DNA of 64,000 nucleotides from Mycolicibacter longobardus (GTDB taxonomy: Bacteria; Actinomycetota; Actinomycetes; Mycobacteriales; Mycobacteriaceae), in contig NZ_LQPG01000026.1 of NCBI RefSeq assembly GCF_002102265.1, positions 1-64,000 of the forward strand, in the 5' to 3' direction. A program made the position numbers and the translations under genes. This document shows positions 63,376 to 64,000 of the stretch, one piece after another. How positions within the stretch are numbered: the stretch's first letter is position 1; every line of letters begins with the position of its first letter. Under the pieces are notes generated by a model. It was not told where the DNA came from. It saw nothing but the letters and a program-made list of their open reading frames with translations, and made no database searches.

Positions 63376-63672
63376 GTGGCAACACGTTTTATGACGGATC
63401 CGGACGCGATGCGTGCGATGGCGGGTCGTTTCGATGTGCATGCGCAGACCGTTGAGGATGAGGCCCGTCGGATGTGGGCGTCCTCGACGAATATCTCCGG
63501 CGCTGGCTGGGGTGGTCTGGCCGAGCGGACGTCGATGGACACCATGGGTCAGATGCAGACGGCGTTTCGCAACATCGTGACGATGTTGCACGGGGTGCGT
63601 GATGGCCTGATTCGTGACGCGAACCACTACGAGCAGCAGGAAGCTGCCTCGCAGCAGATCCTGGGCAGCTAG
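63376..63672 (+). CDS. EsxM-like WXG100 protein (QILSS-type)
   Basis: The product is 98 residues with the WxG turn in GAGWGGLAE and the C-terminal YEQQE (YxxxE) export signal, ending ASQQILGS. It matches the EsxM (QILSS) group closely; here the terminal motif is QILGS. The GTG start has AAGGAG upstream. Twenty base pairs separate it from the EsxN-like gene, its likely heterodimer partner. Confidence 0.93.
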   Translation: MATRFMTDPDAMRAMAGRFDVHAQTVEDEARRMWASSTNISGAGWGGLAERTSMDTMGQMQTAFRNIVTMLHGVRDGLIRDANHYEQQEAASQQILGS

Positions 63673-63692
63673 CAGAAAAGGGGAATCGAGCT

Positions 63693-63977
63693 ATGTCTAT
63701 CAACTATCAGTTCGGTGATGTGGATGCCCACGGTGCGCTGATTCGTGCGCAGGCGGCTTCGTTGGAGGCTGAGCATCAGGCGATCGTGCATGATGTGCTG
63801 GCTGCCGGGGACTTCTGGGGTGGTGCGGGTTCGGTGGCCTGCCAGGAGTTTGTGGCGCAGTTGGGTCGTAACTTCGCGGTGATCTATGAGCAGGCCAATG
63901 CTCATGGTCAGAAGGTGCAGACCGCCGGCAACAACATGGCCAACACCGACGCCTCTGTCGGTTCCAGCTGGGCCTGA
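63693..63977 (+). CDS. EsxN-like WXG100 protein (Mtb9.9-type)
   Basis: The product is 94 residues: MSINYQFGDVDAHGALIRAQAASLEAEHQAIVHD, the WxG turn in AGDFWGGAG and a second helix to VGSSWA. It matches the Mtb9.9/EsxN group. It is inferred to pair with the upstream EsxM-like protein and be exported through ESX-5. AAAGGGG lies 12 nt upstream of the ATG. Confidence 0.93.
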   Translation: MSINYQFGDVDAHGALIRAQAASLEAEHQAIVHDVLAAGDFWGGAGSVACQEFVAQLGRNFAVIYEQANAHGQKVQTAGNNMANTDASVGSSWA

Positions 63978-64000
63978 GCGCCTCGCAGTCCGCAGCGCGG

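Overview
The window comes from a high-GC actinobacterium and reads as a Mycobacterium. From about 0.7 to 19 kb it carries, in the order I recall from Mycobacterium tuberculosis Rv1691-Rv1713: a TPR/phosphatase gene, a small ORF, tlyA, nadK, recN, steA, mctB, pyrG, a NUDIX hydrolase, xerD, an O-methyltransferase, parA-like, scpA, scpB, a pseudouridine synthase, cmk and der. The right end (56.7-64 kb) is the start of a type VII secretion locus. Its EccB and EccC match the ESX-5 type as I remember it, followed by a PE protein and an EsxM/EsxN-like WXG100 pair. ESX-5 is characteristic of slow-growing mycobacteria, so I infer a slow grower; the species cannot be named.

Layout. 0-19.4 kb: conserved housekeeping block, interrupted at three points by minus-strand genes for small secreted proteins sharing a CGPxC motif; two of the three have nearly the same palindrome upstream. 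19.4-22.2 kb: a TauE-type exporter, a patatin-like phospholipase and tRNA-Pro(GGG). 22.2-27.6 kb: a lower-GC accessory island next to the tRNA. It holds a truncated integrase, seven translationally coupled DUF732 secreted-protein genes plus an eighth small secreted gene, a few unknown genes and a frameshifted remnant resembling DUF3987. 27.6-31 kb: a molybdopterin oxidoreductase divergent from an MpaB-like oxygenase with an operator-like palindrome between them. 31-33.9 kb: a putative type VII-secreted amidase cluster, with a 133-bp duplication that created a chimeric lipoprotein gene. 33.9-39.7 kb: a PIF1-like helicase with a decayed exonuclease-like region and a BRCT domain, TspO, a DJ-1/PfpI protein, a Ddn-like protein, and a divergent pair flanking a near-consensus LexA box.

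39.7-48 kb: envelope proteins, a malic enzyme gene broken by a deletion, two more DUF732 genes, a TM0106-type RecB-like nuclease, a methyltransferase and an NlpC/P60-like protein. 48-53.9 kb: a fatty-acid degradation cluster (two acyl-CoA dehydrogenases, an SDR, a thiolase, a GntR regulator) with a 19-bp palindrome in the divergent promoter. 53.9-56.3 kb: a PAI-repeat lipoprotein and a cytochrome b/molybdopterin fusion protein. 56.3-64 kb: the ESX-5-like genes, with a short leader ORF before eccB5 and two dyads before the PE gene.

Genes in the housekeeping block mostly overlap by 1-4 bases and are probably translationally coupled. Function calls rest on motifs and remembered family sequences; no database search was run.
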